From Asterella californica (lineage: Eukaryota; Streptophyta; Marchantiopsida; Marchantiales; Aytoniaceae): a stretch of DNA of 64,000 nucleotides. The notes under the pieces are model-generated. The model searched no databases, was not told where the DNA came from, and was given only the letters and a program-made list of their open reading frames with translations. This document shows positions 31,990 through 44,087 of the stretch, piece by piece. The translations under genes were made by a program, and so were the position numbers. The stretch's first letter is position 1; each line of letters opens with the position of its first letter. Where the stretch lies: assembly GCA_036924285.1 (NCBI GenBank), contig JAYKYS010000004.1:23778001-23842000 (forward strand). Reading direction: 5' to 3'.

Positions 31990-32293
31990 TGGAAGAGAAA
32001 AATATCCAGAGCGTTTAATTTAATATCTAACCGTTCTGGCAAGAAGAGTTAGGTATTAAATTAAACTCTACATAAATTAATGTATTAATGTATCTTCTGA
32101 AGCATGACAGCCCAGTCAAGACTTATGGTTTATCTACTGATCTTTTTGTGTTTCTAAGCATAGACTAACAGATAATATTTATAAAATATTTTAATTATTA
32201 TATTTACTTATATTTATATATTATTTAATATATATATATATTCTAATAACAATAAACGAGCAAAAGTTCCCAGGAGTTCATCAGCATGCATAT
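31990..32293 (-). repeat. A+T-rich hairpin repeat family, copy 1
   Basis: Member of a family of about 300-350 bp. Conserved marks are a hairpin of GTTTAATTTAATATCTAAC paired with GTTAGGTATTAAATTAAAC (32013-32066), the word CAAGACTTATGGTTTATC, a TA-rich centre, and GCGAGCAAAAGTTCCC-like words at one end. Other copies lie at about 35690, 36050, 38118, 39968 and 45880, in both orientations. Confidence 0.7.
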
Positions 32294-32456
32294 TAGCTTG
32301 TTTGCAACCCCATCCGCTCGTAGCCGAGGTCGAGTCCTCTTGGCAAGAGCCTAAGTCCATACAAGGGAACCCGCAATCGAGTCCAGAAATCCCCATGGCA
32401 AAATGGTCGCGAGCCTAACCCGCTTCTTGCTTTGACCAAGAAAAAAGGAAAAAAAG
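32294..32456 (+). mobile_element. tRNA-derived SINE, TAGCTTGT family
   Basis: Head TAGCTTGTTTG (box A-like), then CCCCATCCGC and box B-like GGTCGAGTCCTC. The 3' part ends CTAACCCGCTTCTTGCTTTG and an A-rich tail. The head and tail words recur in the SINE at 35519. It begins directly at the end of an A+T-rich repeat. Confidence 0.65.
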
Positions 32457-34950
32457 AAGAGATTTACGTGAAAGATACTTTTACTTATGATCAAATCTGA
32501 AACTGGAATTGACTCCTCTGCATCACTAACTATTGGCAGGGCGCTACAGAGCCTAGCCCGCTTGGCGCCGCGCGATTGGTCCAGCAAGAAAACTGGTCAA
32601 GTCAATCTGTGCACTGTGCAAACATGATCTATTTAGGTAGTTGAAAAGCCCATTTGGTACTGCGTAAATACCTCCTATATATAACCATTTCCCACATACG
32701 CAGTAGAAGCACTGTAAGCTTGACATTAGAGGTGGTCCCGGTTCGATCCTCTGCCAGGGCCGATTTGAACGTTCTAAAATGGTTTGGGTTGAAGTTTGAA
32801 ACTAAGGTTTAGGTCTGGTGAAGGTTTGGTTTTAGTTCCAAGGGTTCGAATAAGGTTCAATTCCAAATAGTCCTATCTAGACGGTTTGTTTATGACACCT
32901 TTCGTTACATATTCACCTCTTCCAAGTTGGGAAGAGAGGAATATGTAAAAAGTTTTGATTTATGTTTTGATTTTTTTCTTAGAAGGTTAGACTATAAATT
33001 AATATTTATGATATTTTTATTCGTGAAACGGACTCATCTTCATACCAAATAACGGTTCTACTGGTGTGAGTCAATTATGGGTTTATATGACTGAAGTGAA
33101 CATGTGTAATGGATCCAAATGGAATTCAAATTTAATGATTAAATTTAACACTATAAATTTAGTGAAGTTAATTACAGAATACAAGTAACGGTTTGTAAAC
33201 CTTGTCCAGCAATATATTTTCCCTCTAACTGTACGCTTTACATTAAATTTTCCACTCAATTACTTTTGAAGGTTGTTTTAAAGTAATTAGCGATGATTAT
33301 TTTGGTTATTCGATAAACGTTTATCTTTTCTTTACTAGAAATGCAGTTTGGATGCATACTGGTTCAGTTCGGTATATATTTTAGTGGTTTGGTTCCGAAT
33401 CGCATAGAAGAATATTAATTTAATAGTTTTCTTGTATTAGTTTTATAAGTGATCGGTTCTAAATAATTTGAGACTTCAGCTTTCAAACGATTCGGATCCA
33501 AATAATGTCATTCAGTTCGAAACGGTTAGATTTCAGTTCAATCTGGTTCCACGAGACGAGTACTAACTGACATGGTGTAATCTGACGGTCGAAAACACCC
33601 ATAGAAAACACCCGTAAGAACCACCCGTAGGGTGTCCAATCTTACCCCTTCAATCATTTATGAATTCTATAATAAGTTACTGTAGATGTTAAATTAGTTT
33701 GTACAAGGGCAATCAACAACTGACGGTGCCAGATGCAGTCCTCACATTGCAACACAGTGAGATTTCCTTCTTGAAGTTGGTAGAAAAAGGTGCATTCCCT
33801 TTATACTATAGTAGAGCTAAACGAAGAGCACAGAAAAAAATTAAAAGCTGATATATGTGTACTTAAAGAGCCAAAAATTGATGATTGTGTGCTCGCGTGT
33901 TTCAAAAATACACTTTAGACAAAAACTTAAATTCACATTTACTCTTACCTCAAATTATAATCATGGTTTAATAATGTCTAATAATCCATTGCATAGGATG
34001 ATCTATCTTACACGAGAGATTATATATTTCCAGAATACTTTACTTACTACGTAAACTATTGAAAAGAGTGGTTTATCAGATAAATCACGACTCCCAGAGG
34101 TTCATGGCACATGAAGCATGCATGCATTTTTCTATGGTAAAGTACTTTGCCGCATATTAATGACAATCACTTCAACGTATATTTTCCTTTACCTATCTGA
34201 GTGTCAATATCAGTATCCTAAACCTTAAATCAAACCATACTTGTGGCAAATCAGTTTCCAGAATTTCAACCAAATCAAATATCAAAACAATCGCCTATCA
34301 AATTTGCGGTCCAAAATAAGGTCCAAAATCCTAGAACTAACCATATATAAACTATGGTTTATCAGTTTACCCAACCTAGATAGTTATACGGAAATAAGAT
34401 AAATGTTTATAACTAACAAAATACAAAGGGAAAAAAAGAGGAAATGGTTTATGTATAGCAGGATATTCTGCTAAGAGAGTTGTAGAAGCACTCAGTACTC
34501 TTCTGGGATAAAACACGAAATGTTTCAAAAATGAGGTTTCATTTATTTATTAGTTCTAATATAATTGCAACGATTTGTTTATAAACAATAATTCTGATTT
34601 ATAAGACACACTCTTGTACGTAAAACCACTGGCGTCTTCTAAGCACTCTGAAAAGAAGTAAAGAACTTGCTACGCTTGCAATACATTACCAAGTCTACAC
34701 ATTATAATATATTAGAATTATATTAATTATTCACATGTTAGATTAAAAATGAACACCTCCCGTAGATAAAAATGACAAGAATTTCTCACCTTAGTTTTTG
34801 ACTTTTGTCTGGTTCTGAATTCTGCAAAATCTACGTTTAGCTAGGCAAATGCATAGCAAAACAAATCATGTAACAGAAATTGTTTTGTGTTATGAGGATC
34901 TACAGTCTAAGGGTGTAGTTGAGGTGAAACCCGAAGAACGTGGAATTTCC
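32457..34950. other. A+T-rich noncoding stretch
   Basis: A partial relative of the A+T-rich repeat lies at about 32900-33010 (CACCTCTTCC ... GGAAGAGAGGAATATG and AGGTTAGACTATAAATTAA). Nothing else was recognised. Short frames have no support. Confidence 0.35.
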
Positions 34951-35009
34951 CACTATCACCGGGACATTCGGTTGTCCACCGGGGCATTCGACAACCGAAT
35001 GTCCCGGTG
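34951..35009 (+). repeat. CACTAT followed by a 19-bp perfect hairpin
   Basis: CACTAT is followed by the arm CACCGGGACATTCGGTTGT (34957-34975), a 15-nt loop that itself begins CCACCGGGGCATTCG, and the exact complementary arm (34991-35009). The layout, CACTAY plus a G+C-rich hairpin, is like the 5' ends of the two Kolobok-like elements. It may be the end of a further transposon, but no partner end was found. Confidence 0.6.
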
Positions 35010-35518
35010 GAGTAACTTGAGTTTCTGAAGTTTAACTTTAGATGCGATTGACAGGAAAATATCTTCCGTTAACGTGAAGGGAAGCGTGCTAAGTTACGTG
35101 GAATAAGGGACCCCAAAATACAAAGGAACCACAAGAGCTTAAATTGCTCCAGGATGTTACTGAAACAAGAAGAGACATATGCTTACGTCTTAAATGCAAA
35201 TCTTCTAGTTAGTATTAAGCGGTATCATCAGATAACTTCACAAAGAACCGTGGATCACCAACGTGCGCTCGTGTGAGTTGATAGTATTATTTTGTTATTA
35301 AATTTTTTTGCTTCCGGCACTTGGAATTATTACCTTGAGTATTAAACTTATCGCTAAAACTCACTGGCAGAAATGAGTGAAAAAAAAGTGGTATTTTTCT
35401 ACGTGCACTTCTCGAGATATTTACGGAAAACGTCCACAGACTCTTGGTCGAAATCGTAAGTCCCTCCTGCAACTCAGGAATATTTGGAAAAAGAAAATTC
35501 TAATTTTAACACCTCTTT

Positions 35519-35656
35519 TAGCTTGTTGGAAAGCCCATCCACCCTTAACCAAGGCAGTGTGAGGTCTAAGTGGAGAGGCAACAGGGTTTAGCTGCAAAAG
35601 ACTGCATGGCGTAGAGTGCCTAACTCGTTTCTTGCTTGAGTAAAAATAAAATAACT
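35519..35656 (+). mobile_element. tRNA-derived SINE, TAGCTTGT family
   Basis: TAGCTTGTTGG and CCCATCCACCCTTAACC at the head. The end is GCCTAACTCGTTTCTTGCTTG followed by an A-rich tail. Box B is eroded. It lies just before an A+T-rich repeat copy. Confidence 0.6.
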
Positions 35657-35689
35657 CCCATCTTCAAATTTACATACCAACTAAATATG

Positions 35690-36045
35690 CTTGCCAAATG
35701 AACTCCGAGAACTTTTGCTCATTTATTGTTATCAAGATGTATATATATATATATTAAATAAAAGATATATATTAAAAAGATATAAAAATTAAAAAATTTA
35801 TAAACATTATTTGTTAGTCCATGCTTGGAAACACGGGAAGAGCAGGAGAAAATCCATAAGTCTTGGCTCGGCTCTTGCGCTTCAGAAGATACAAGACCTC
35901 GGAGCTGTACTCATGAATATATTATTTTACTGAGACGTTTAATTTAATACCTAACTTTTCCTGCCGGAAGAGTTAAATATTAAACTAAATGATTATGCAT
36001 TTCCTCCTCTTCCGAACTCGGAAGAGGGTGAATATGCATGCTTCT
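35690..36045 (+). repeat. A+T-rich hairpin repeat family, copy 2
   Basis: Begins AAATATGCTTGCC, GAGAACTTTTGCTC and TTATTGTTATCA, and has the TA-rich centre. It carries the paired GTTTAATTTAATACCTAAC and GTTAAATATTAAACTAAA (35937-35985) and ends CCTCTTCCGAACTCGGAAGAGG with GAATATGCATGC. The next copy follows directly. Confidence 0.7.
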
Positions 36046-36049
36046 CAGT

Positions 36050-36390
36050 ACTAAATATGCATGTAACATGAACTTCTGGGACCTTTGTCCTCTTCTTGTT
36101 ATCAGAAAATATATAAATATTAATCAAATTTTTATATTAATTTTTTAAAAATATATTAAAATATCTATAAATATTAAACATTAGGTGAACCTGGAGATAC
36201 GAGAACATATCGAAATGATCCATAAAGCAAAGAAACCAGAACTCGCTTTCAACTATATATATCCAAGAGACTAAAAGAATTAAGGAAAATTTTAATTTAT
36301 TATCTAACTGTTCTCAGTTGAAAAGATTAGGTAATAAAATAAACTACATGCATATTCACTTTTTCTGAACTCAAAAAATGATGATATTAT
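36050..36390 (+). repeat. A+T-rich hairpin repeat family, copy 3 (tandem to copy 2)
   Basis: Same order of marks as copy 2, more eroded: TAAATATGCATG, CTTGTTATCAG, the TA-rich centre, and TTATTATCTAACTGTTCT with AGATTAGGTAATAAAATAAAC (about 36293-36342). Confidence 0.6.
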
Positions 36391-36579
36391 ATGCCCGATA
36401 TATTTTTGAGAATACATTAAATAAACAGTAACACAGCCTGAAAACACGGGAAGACCAGGATATAAACTATAAACCGAAGAATTCCGAAAGAACCGAACTC
36501 CTAGCTATTCAGCTTCACATGGGCTTTGAGTAGATGAGAGGTCAACAAAAGAAATGATCTTTCTTCCTAATGCCAAACA

Positions 36580-36650
36580 GGAGGCAACCAGGATTGAACT
36601 GATGACCTATCGGACTGCAGCCGATTGCTCTACCACTGAGCTATACCTCC
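36580..36650 (-). tRNA. tRNA-Cys (GCA)
   Basis: On the minus strand the 71 nt form a complete cloverleaf. Acceptor GGAGGTA pairs with TGCCTCC through one G-T pair. D-arm is GCTC-AGTGGTAGA-GAGC. Anticodon arm ATCGG-CTGCAGT-CCGAT gives anticodon GCA, which reads cysteine codons. The T-arm has the loop TTCAATC, with one weak pair in its stem. Box A (TAGCTCAGTGG) and box B (AGTTCAATCCT) are close to consensus. A T-run suitable as RNA polymerase III terminator lies about 25 nt downstream. No intron. It stands alone among repeats and lacks any SINE body or tail. Confidence 0.85.
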
Positions 36651-38117
36651 TTTGATGTGAAAGGAGTTAGTATTGTCATAGAAATAGGCTAATGTTAGTG
36701 TGCTGTTGGGGGTAAGCTGTGCTTAACCTTAGAGTAAATTTTTCCTTGGAGAAAGGACAAAAATTCCTGGTGGTTAGTGCATAAGTTTTGCATGCCAGAA
36801 TCTCAGTATCAAATCAAACCCTCACTGAAGAAGATCTCCTACCAGATGTTCTATGGGAATCTACTCAGCCTTAACTCTAGCTTAGCTCTATATTTACCAG
36901 TGCGTCGAAAATAAGCTTTTCTAATCTAACCTGGAGCAAATCCTACATAACATCTGGACGTATTGTGGTTTGCTTTTTACACTGTAAGATAACTGTAAAG
37001 TTCAGGTTCTAAAAGGCATTAAACATGGTATGCGCTGTAGTATATGTGGATAGATTATTACATACCAAGGGAACTTACTATGTACCAGGACCAGTCTTTG
37101 AGTAACCCTGATAAAATTGACGACTCATCTGAAAAGTTCTAGTGGGGTGATACTTAGAAAGTGTGTATAAATTCCTGGAAATATGTGTGACAGATTGCTT
37201 CACACCATCATCTGGTGTGGCTTTTTTCCAAATGGAAGAAGAGATGCTCTAGTATTTATTTATTATGGGACCTCCTCTCCAAAGTTTCCCCAATGCTGAA
37301 CTCTTTTTACCGGACCTTTCCCACGGATTTACTAGGTTTATGCTTTCATGATCTTTTGATGCAATAAATGTCATTCTAAACCGAGTAATAACCGTCTCAT
37401 AATAATCACCAGTTCTATATGTTGGTTTTTTTGCATTTACTCTATTTCGCAGGAGCTTCACGGGAGAACAGATAGTTATCTAACCAGAGTTGCAAATGAT
37501 TGGTATTTCTGTTGTTACAGAAATATTTTCCAATGTTAGTAATCACACTTTATAGTTACGTGTATGTGCATATGGACGATTATTAGTTCTGGAGAGTCGA
37601 GTATTGGTATCATACATTTCTAACAAGATTAAGTAATCGAGGTTGAACCCTGCTTCTGGTATACAGGTCTGGGTAACCCAGACCTTTCTGGTTTACTTAC
37701 TTGCATTCTGGGTTTCAACTAATCGGGGTTATCCCTACTGAATTGTGCAAGTTCACCATGACTTCAATTCTGAACCGATAAGGATTCGCCTCACTTAGTA
37801 CTACATTTGGGAAAGTAAATATTTTGGTATCTGCTCATTGTATGAGTGAATATAAGTGTAAGAAAGATCATTCTGAGATGAGTCTCGTGGAAGAAATCTA
37901 AAATTCAAATTCACTAAGAATAATTAAGTATATTTTCTCTAACATCCTTTTGTACCAGGAGGGAAGGTTTCAAGACTTTGATACAATAACTACTCTGCTA
38001 TTGCAAATGATGACTAGAAGATAGAAAACTCCTAAGCTAACTGAAGATACAAAGATTCACTAACTGCACTCTACAAGAGGTTCAAAAACAGAAGTCGAAA
38101 GATCAAGTGGACATATT
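36651..38117. other. Noncoding stretch upstream of tRNA-Cys
   Basis: Apart from the palindromic tRNA-like piece near 37636-37700, no gene or repeat was recognised. Confidence 0.35.
37636..37700 (-). repeat. tRNA-like relic with extended anticodon stem
   Basis: On the minus strand a perfect 21-bp palindrome, AGGTCTGGGTTACCCAGACCT (37665-37685), occupies the place of the anticodon arm. It is followed by GCAGGGTTCAACC, a box B-like T-arm. The D-arm is not clear. It resembles the elements at 9629 and 28435. Confidence 0.35.
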
Positions 38118-38450
38118 AAGCAAATATGCATGCTGGATAAACTTCTGTGAGCTTTTGCTCGCTTATTGTTATCAGAGAATATATATATATATATATTAAG
38201 TGAATATAAATAATTAAAATGCTTTATAAAAATTATTTATTAGTCCATATCTGAAAACACGTGGAGAGTAAGAAATAAACCATAAGTCTTGACTACCTTA
38301 CCACACCTCGGAATGTACAAGTCTGAGAAGCTAGACTCATTAATATATTATTTTACTCAAAGTTTAATTTAATAAAGTATTAAATTAAACTTCTGGATAT
38401 TTGTCTCTTCCCTCTTTCGATGAAGGAAGTGAATATGCATGCTTGAATGC
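38118..38450 (+). repeat. A+T-rich hairpin repeat family, copy 4
   Basis: AAATATGCATGCTGG, GAGCTTTTGCTCGCTTATTG, the TA-rich centre, AACCATAAGTCTTGAC, and a shortened hairpin AGTTTAATTTAATA/TATTAAATTAAACT (38360-38391), ending GAATATGCATGC. Confidence 0.7.
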
Positions 38451-39437
38451 ATAATATGGAAGAAACCCTCTCCTAGCAGGATGAGAGTCTGGGAGAAGAA
38501 ACAAAACTTTGATGTGGCACTGGAGGGAATAGGTAGAGAAACGTTGCACCACAAACATGATGACTCATGCGGTGGAAGTATCTATGGACTGTTTTGATTA
38601 TGAATTATAGATCCGGAAAATCCTCCAAAGAGGTTTGTTTTCAAACTCAAGAGGTGCAAAATATGGATTTTATCTTAGAAGGAGACAAGATATTCACCCA
38701 TGTACACTTAGAAGTGTACATGAGGTGTAATTTATTAATTAATTTTTCTCGTAAAAAGGGTTAGATATAAATTAATGTTTCAAAAAAGAGTTCATTTGTA
38801 CTCGTGAATAAGAGTTCAGTTATAGTAGGATAGATAACGGTTTAAGTCATTGCGATTATGAGCTTTTCTTGTACCAAGGTCCATGTGTTTCGCTCGGCTC
38901 AGAAGTGTTTAAACTTAGTAATTTAAATATAGTAATTCAAATTTAAGTATTTAAATTTGGATTTGTCTTTAATTTGCATTAATATATGAAAGCTATCCCA
39001 GATGATGATTTAAATTTACACTTCGACTTAAAGATGCTCACGTACTTTATCTCTTAATGTACTAAGCAAGCGGTAAATGATTCAACCCAAATAATATTTT
39101 TCCAGCTTCCTTCACTATACAAGGCCGTGGGGAGGATATTGACTGCAAAATGATGATTGTATAACATGCGGTAATCTCGAAACGGTTGAGCATGCATTAT
39201 GGGAGTGCCAAAGATTGAAATGAGGCGAAGTAAGATTAACTACATAATAATGGAAGAATAAATTAGGATGTCGTATATGGAACTATTAGAAGTGATGGTC
39301 ATTGTGCTGACAGAAGGTATATATACGGTGTAAAACTCCGCATACTTTACATAACACTTCTAGAAGGAGCGGAATGGGAAGTTCTTCCAAGTTTCCAACA
39401 AACTACAAGCGTCATCTCATAAAGAAGAATGTTAAAC
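38451..39437. other. A+T-rich noncoding stretch
   Basis: A weak relative of the hairpin repeat lies near 38723-38775 (GTGTAATTTATTAATTAA ... GGTTAGATATAAATTAA). A 9-bp hairpin, GTACACTTA/GAAGTGTAC, lies near 38701. No gene was recognised. Confidence 0.35.
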
Positions 39438-42400
39438 CACTACTTTAGCGGAGGGTCCCCCGCTAATCAGTTTTAACTACAACTAACGAAATCAGCTTTG
39501 AGCGAGGGCCCTGACAGATTCTCTGCTTTTCCAGAAGTTACTCATATCTAAATCGTAGATTGTCATCTATGGCTCAAAAGATACGCTTTAGGTGAGCTTT
39601 CTAAAGAGGTTAAAGATGGACACTTGGTGGATGTTCTCGGTTCATTACAACTACCCAATTGGAATGTTTTTTATTTTTGAAGTTTTGAATTTGAAAAGCT
39701 CTTCTAGGTTACAAGAACTTGTTACAATGGTGTCAAAACTCTTTACAAGAATCTTCCGGTCAGGAACTCCTCGGAAGATTGTCTGCTGGAATTTGGAAAC
39801 AGTTTTTAGCTACAGCCAGCTCATAATGTTTCTTCCTGTACACACAAGTCATTCGACATTTTAGAGTGATCGTCCAGAATTATGAGCACCCTCCCCTTGA
39901 AATTGGTTCCAAACCCCCAAAGGGTTTAGGGTTAGGGTTCTACCTCTCATTTTCAGATCAGCGGCTCCGTTTCTCCATCCGGCAAGAAGGGTTAGGTATT
40001 AAATTAAACTCTGTATAAATTAATGTATTAGTGAGTATAGTTTTTAAGACTTGTACTTTCTGAAGCGGGGAAGTCAAGTCAAGACTTATGATTTATCTCC
40101 TGCTCTCCGCATGTGTCCATGCATAGATTAACAAATAATTTTTATAAAATAATTTAATTATTTACACTTATTTAGTATATATATTTTTATTTAACATATA
40201 TATATTTTCCTGATAACAATAAGCGAGCAAAAGTTCCCAAGAGTTCGTCCAACATGCATATTATCTATAAGTTCTTTTCCTAGTTCAGTTTTTGTTCTCC
40301 TCGGCTGGATTTCTGATTCACTTTCTTTGTGTGATTAGACGTTGATTATTTTAGCTTTATTGCTTTTACTTTCTATACTCTCGTGGTTATAGAGTTCTTT
40401 TATATATCTTTTATCTTTCTGAACACTTTCATTTGCTTTATCCGCATGGATCTTAACATATTGATTAGAGCTAGATTCTCATTTTGTGTTTAGGACTACA
40501 AATGTGACTTATTTTCATATCGTTAGTATACTATAGTAATCAAAAAATGAATCAGCACATTCGTTTTTTGAAGTAGATCTTTTTTTATATAGTAGAAACT
40601 CTTATCTATAAGCAGAGGAGTCCAGTAAATTCCTTTTAGACTGGGTGGACCTCCGGACTAATAGGTGATGGTTTAGTTAGTATTTTGATAGATATTGTTA
40701 GTTAGTATATAGCGATAAATATACTCTTATAGTTCATCCAAGACGAGCTGACGATCAGTATTTACTTATGTCTGGAGGTCCCAAGAGAGAACGTGGAAGG
40801 ACTCAGAGTCATTGATCTCTAATATGTCCAATTGATGAGGCTTCTAGAACAAGAAGCGAGCTATGCTATCACGCTATAATTTATTTTTGTCAATGCTCAA
40901 GGATAAATTGGCAAGATGTTGCGAGAGGCAGAGGTTCGGCCAACATAATCGGATCTAACATCATTCCTTTGGACACTTGGCGTCCAGCTTGATCCAATTA
41001 AGTTATAATTTATCTACTAAAGTTATGTCGTGGTATATTAACAACTTTATGATTGAGTATGACATTTATGATATCTTTCTTTTCATGGTTTGTCAAAGAT
41101 AGAGTACTCACGGTCCTTTGGATATATTTTTTTTGTTAAACTTTTGAGAGCCAATTGGACAAGGAGACTATACTTGTTGACTATCAGTAACCTACTATTC
41201 TAGTTTTGGACTCGCAAGCAAATCAGCCAAGACAAAATAGTGAGATAAATCATAGAGTTGATGACATTGATGCATTGCCTCCCTACGGATTTGTAGCATA
41301 ACGTAGACTAAAGAAGTTCTTTCAGGGCTTCAAAGTGAAGTTTTCTCATTATGGATGTGAGAATTCTTTCTACCTCTTGTATTCAGTAGCATCCTCAGAC
41401 TTGGAATATAAAGTTTAGATGTCCATGTCGACATATCTTTGGATAGAGAAGTTATGAGATGGAATTATACAGTGGTATTCTTGATGTTGTACATCGTCTT
41501 TATCATGCTATCTTGTGCTTTGGATTGGAATTTACTCAACTGGATAGTATTTATAGAGAGATAGGTTTAGTCTGGATGTCCATGACTCACTTTTTCAGTT
41601 TCCAAAGTGGAAAGAAAAGAAGAATTGGATGGATTGAGGCTATACTAGATGGGCAGACTGTCAAGAAGGAGGAGGTTCAGTCACAAGTGCAAGCTCAACA
41701 TTTCTATGACTTGAATGAAGCTCTTGCATGCAATGAGTATATGCATCTAACACATTGATGAATAAATGAATTTATGTTTGTAACCTTCCCAATGTGTTTC
41801 GAGTAACAAATTTGGACTACTTTTCTAAGCAATTATGTGATGTACGCTGATCTAATATACGACTCCAGCAGAGATGGATACAATGAGACATGCGAGTGAT
41901 GATGATGTCATAGAGATGATAAATATGATTCCAGTGGAGGTGGGCAATAATTTGTGATTGATTGAAGATCGTGCTTTTGAGATAGAGATCCAACGACTGA
42001 TACCTTGTGAGATAGTATTAGATGAAGTGGTGCATGATGATAAGTCATCATCTGACATTATCTTGTATTATCATGGAACATTTAGCTAGAAAGACTTGTG
42101 GCACAAGTGCAAGAAGTTCATTGGTAGATCTGCAGAACAAGAAGTGAGCTCCTGGTGGTGTTGAATATGCTGAAGTAGTTGCTGATTTGGAGCTTCTCAT
42201 AAAAAGATAACTGGTGGGGTGGCTTTGATTACAAGGAGCATTGGGTACGAAGAATAAACTTAAGCTTGTTCGACGAGTGATTGAAATGCAAGGTCTCGAT
42301 GCGAGTGACATTGTGATTTCAAGAAGGTTCATGTTCAAGCTCACAATATTGCAGAAGTTGAAGAGGTGGATTTACACTTGTCTATCACGTCCACTAAGAT

Positions 42401-42662
42401 GTGATTTTATACTCGAGCGTTCGAGAACTATATGTTAGAAACATCAACTTTATCATCAACAAGTTTACCACGAAGAGAATATATTTTTTCAAGACTCATG
42501 AAGTTCAGCTTGCGGCATGCGCGATGGATTAGAATGATAACATGACTCGAGAGCCCATCAAGATCTTGCAACATAGACCAGTACACACTATGGTTCTGCA
42601 TCAAACGAGCACTAACTGAGATTTCTTCCATAGACAATGGGGGGCTTGGAAGGCTGAGCTAA
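39438..42662 (+). pseudogene. Kolobok-like element, copy B (decayed)
   Basis: It starts with CACTACT and a TTAGCGG/CCGCTAA hairpin (39438-39466), as in copy A. From about 40640 the coding parts follow in the order of copy A. About 41290-41440 matches the zinc-binding region. 41459-41758 matches MEIYNSVPDITHRMYSAALC and ALEFSQLD-type text. 41840-42060 holds the first Asp (YADLIYDSSRDGYNET) and the region of the second Asp. 42090-42290 holds LWHKCK and the SAP region. 42440-42560 holds the C-terminal INKFTTKRI block. Many stops and frameshifts interrupt it. The intron between the second and third coding blocks (about 41758-41845) is retained. An A+T-rich repeat copy (39968-40265) is inserted in the leader. 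Confidence 0.75.
39968..40265 (-). repeat. A+T-rich hairpin repeat family, copy 5 (nested)
   Basis: Contains GGTTAGGTATTAAATTAAAC (one hairpin half), GTCAAGACTTATGATTTATC, the TA-rich centre, and AATAAGCGAGCAAAAGTTCCC. It lies inside the leader of Kolobok-like copy B, so it inserted after that element. Confidence 0.65.
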
Positions 42663-43084
42663 GAGGTCTCAATACGCACCCTTTACGGGCAATAATAAGT
42701 TCAACCGGTTTAAATTAAACTTTTCATGCAAATACGTGATTTCCGGTTGACATTCACGTATCTCATTCAGATGAAATGAAATTTGGATCTGCTGAACTAA
42801 ATTCCTGTGATACAATGGGAAATACTGTAAAATACTGTAAAACATGTACAAGTATATTTATGCGTATTAAATCTTACTCTTACTCTGTGAAAAGAGAAAC
42901 AAAATTAAGGTTTGAACTTGTCAGAGCAGCAGAATGTGCACAAAAGTCGATTTGAAATATCTAGACAAAATTTGTGTGGGTTTGTTAACAACCTCTCGGA
43001 GAACCGCATCTGTCCGTGTTTGGTTTATGGGTTATGTCTAGCTCGTCTCGTAACTTTAGGTGTATTATCGTTTAAAATTCAATA

Positions 43085-43200
43085 TTAAAATTTATTTTCA
43101 ATAACATTATATAATAACAAAAAATATATATGTTTTTTCTGATAGTAAAAAGCGAGCAAAAGTTCAAAAGTTCCCAGAACTTGATGTAACGTAAATATTT
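43085..43200 (-). repeat. A+T-rich hairpin repeat family, partial copy
   Basis: Only one end is present, with AAAGCGAGCAAAAGTTC and a TA-rich part. Confidence 0.45.
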
Positions 43201-43903
43201 AGTTGAGTTCAACTATTCTCTAGCCTTTTATCTACTTCACCCCGTGTGTTCAATCCTAGACGGTCTTCGAAGTCCAAGCTTATTATTTAGCATCAGGATA
43301 TTCAACCTTGAAAGACGATACTTTTCATTCGAACATGTGCGTTTGCCTGTGATTTTCTCGAAACTTGTTCATATATTCTAATGGCCCAGCCGCAAATAGT
43401 TTCTTATGTTCTAGTTTTTCTCCGAAGCTAGATTTGGTAATAAGACTTTTCATGGCACATCTCAGTTTATCAACTCCCATTAAACAGTAGCAGAGAATAT
43501 TCTTTTGGGGTACTTTTTCCAGGCTTTTTGCAGGGCTGAGACCTTGAATCTAGACACGTGTCAAACTATTTTGATCCAAATAGACATGGATGTTCTTGAC
43601 TACATTATTCAACTATCTATACGTTGTAACAGTGAAATATACCAATTTTCTCCTTTGTTTCAAAAACATCGAGATCAAATTCAGGTCAGAACTATTTCTA
43701 ATGTGTGTGGAGTGAAAAACCGGCTAATTTGCTTCGGATTTTGAGAAAAAACTGAGAAATTACTGATAATATACTATTTGCGATTGGGAGTTTATCAAAT
43801 AAGTTTATCAAATAGGAGTGATTATCTTTTCCCAAAAAGAAAAAGATTTTGCACGTACCGTTTTAAGTAAAGAATCTTCTACTTCTGACGTGTTTATAGC
43901 GGA
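43201..43903. other. Noncoding stretch
   Basis: An open frame at 43505-43744 has no recognisable product. Nothing else was seen. Confidence 0.3.
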
Positions 43904-44087
43904 TAACAGTTCGTTCCTTTTTTTTTTTTGGTTTTTCTTTAAGCCTCTTTTCGCTGTGGGGCTTTCTGCAGCCGTATGCTGCTGCCCTTGCACAGCATGA
44001 GTCCCCCAGGAGGACTCGACCCCACGGCGCCCGGGCTGCAGGCGGATGGAGTAGCCGACAAGCTATTGCTTGTAACAGTTCGTTCCT
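43904..44087 (-). mobile_element. SINE with intact 15-bp target-site duplication
   Basis: TAACAGTTCGTTCCT occurs at 43904-43918 and exactly again at 44073-44087. The 154 nt between them form a minus-strand SINE. The head is TAGCTTGTCGG (box A-like), followed by CTCCATCCGCC and box B GGTCGAGTCCTCC. The body includes two GCAGC-rich hairpins, and the tail is a run of A (plus-strand T-run at about 43916-43929). This is the best-preserved member of the family also seen at 32294 and 35519. Confidence 0.85.
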
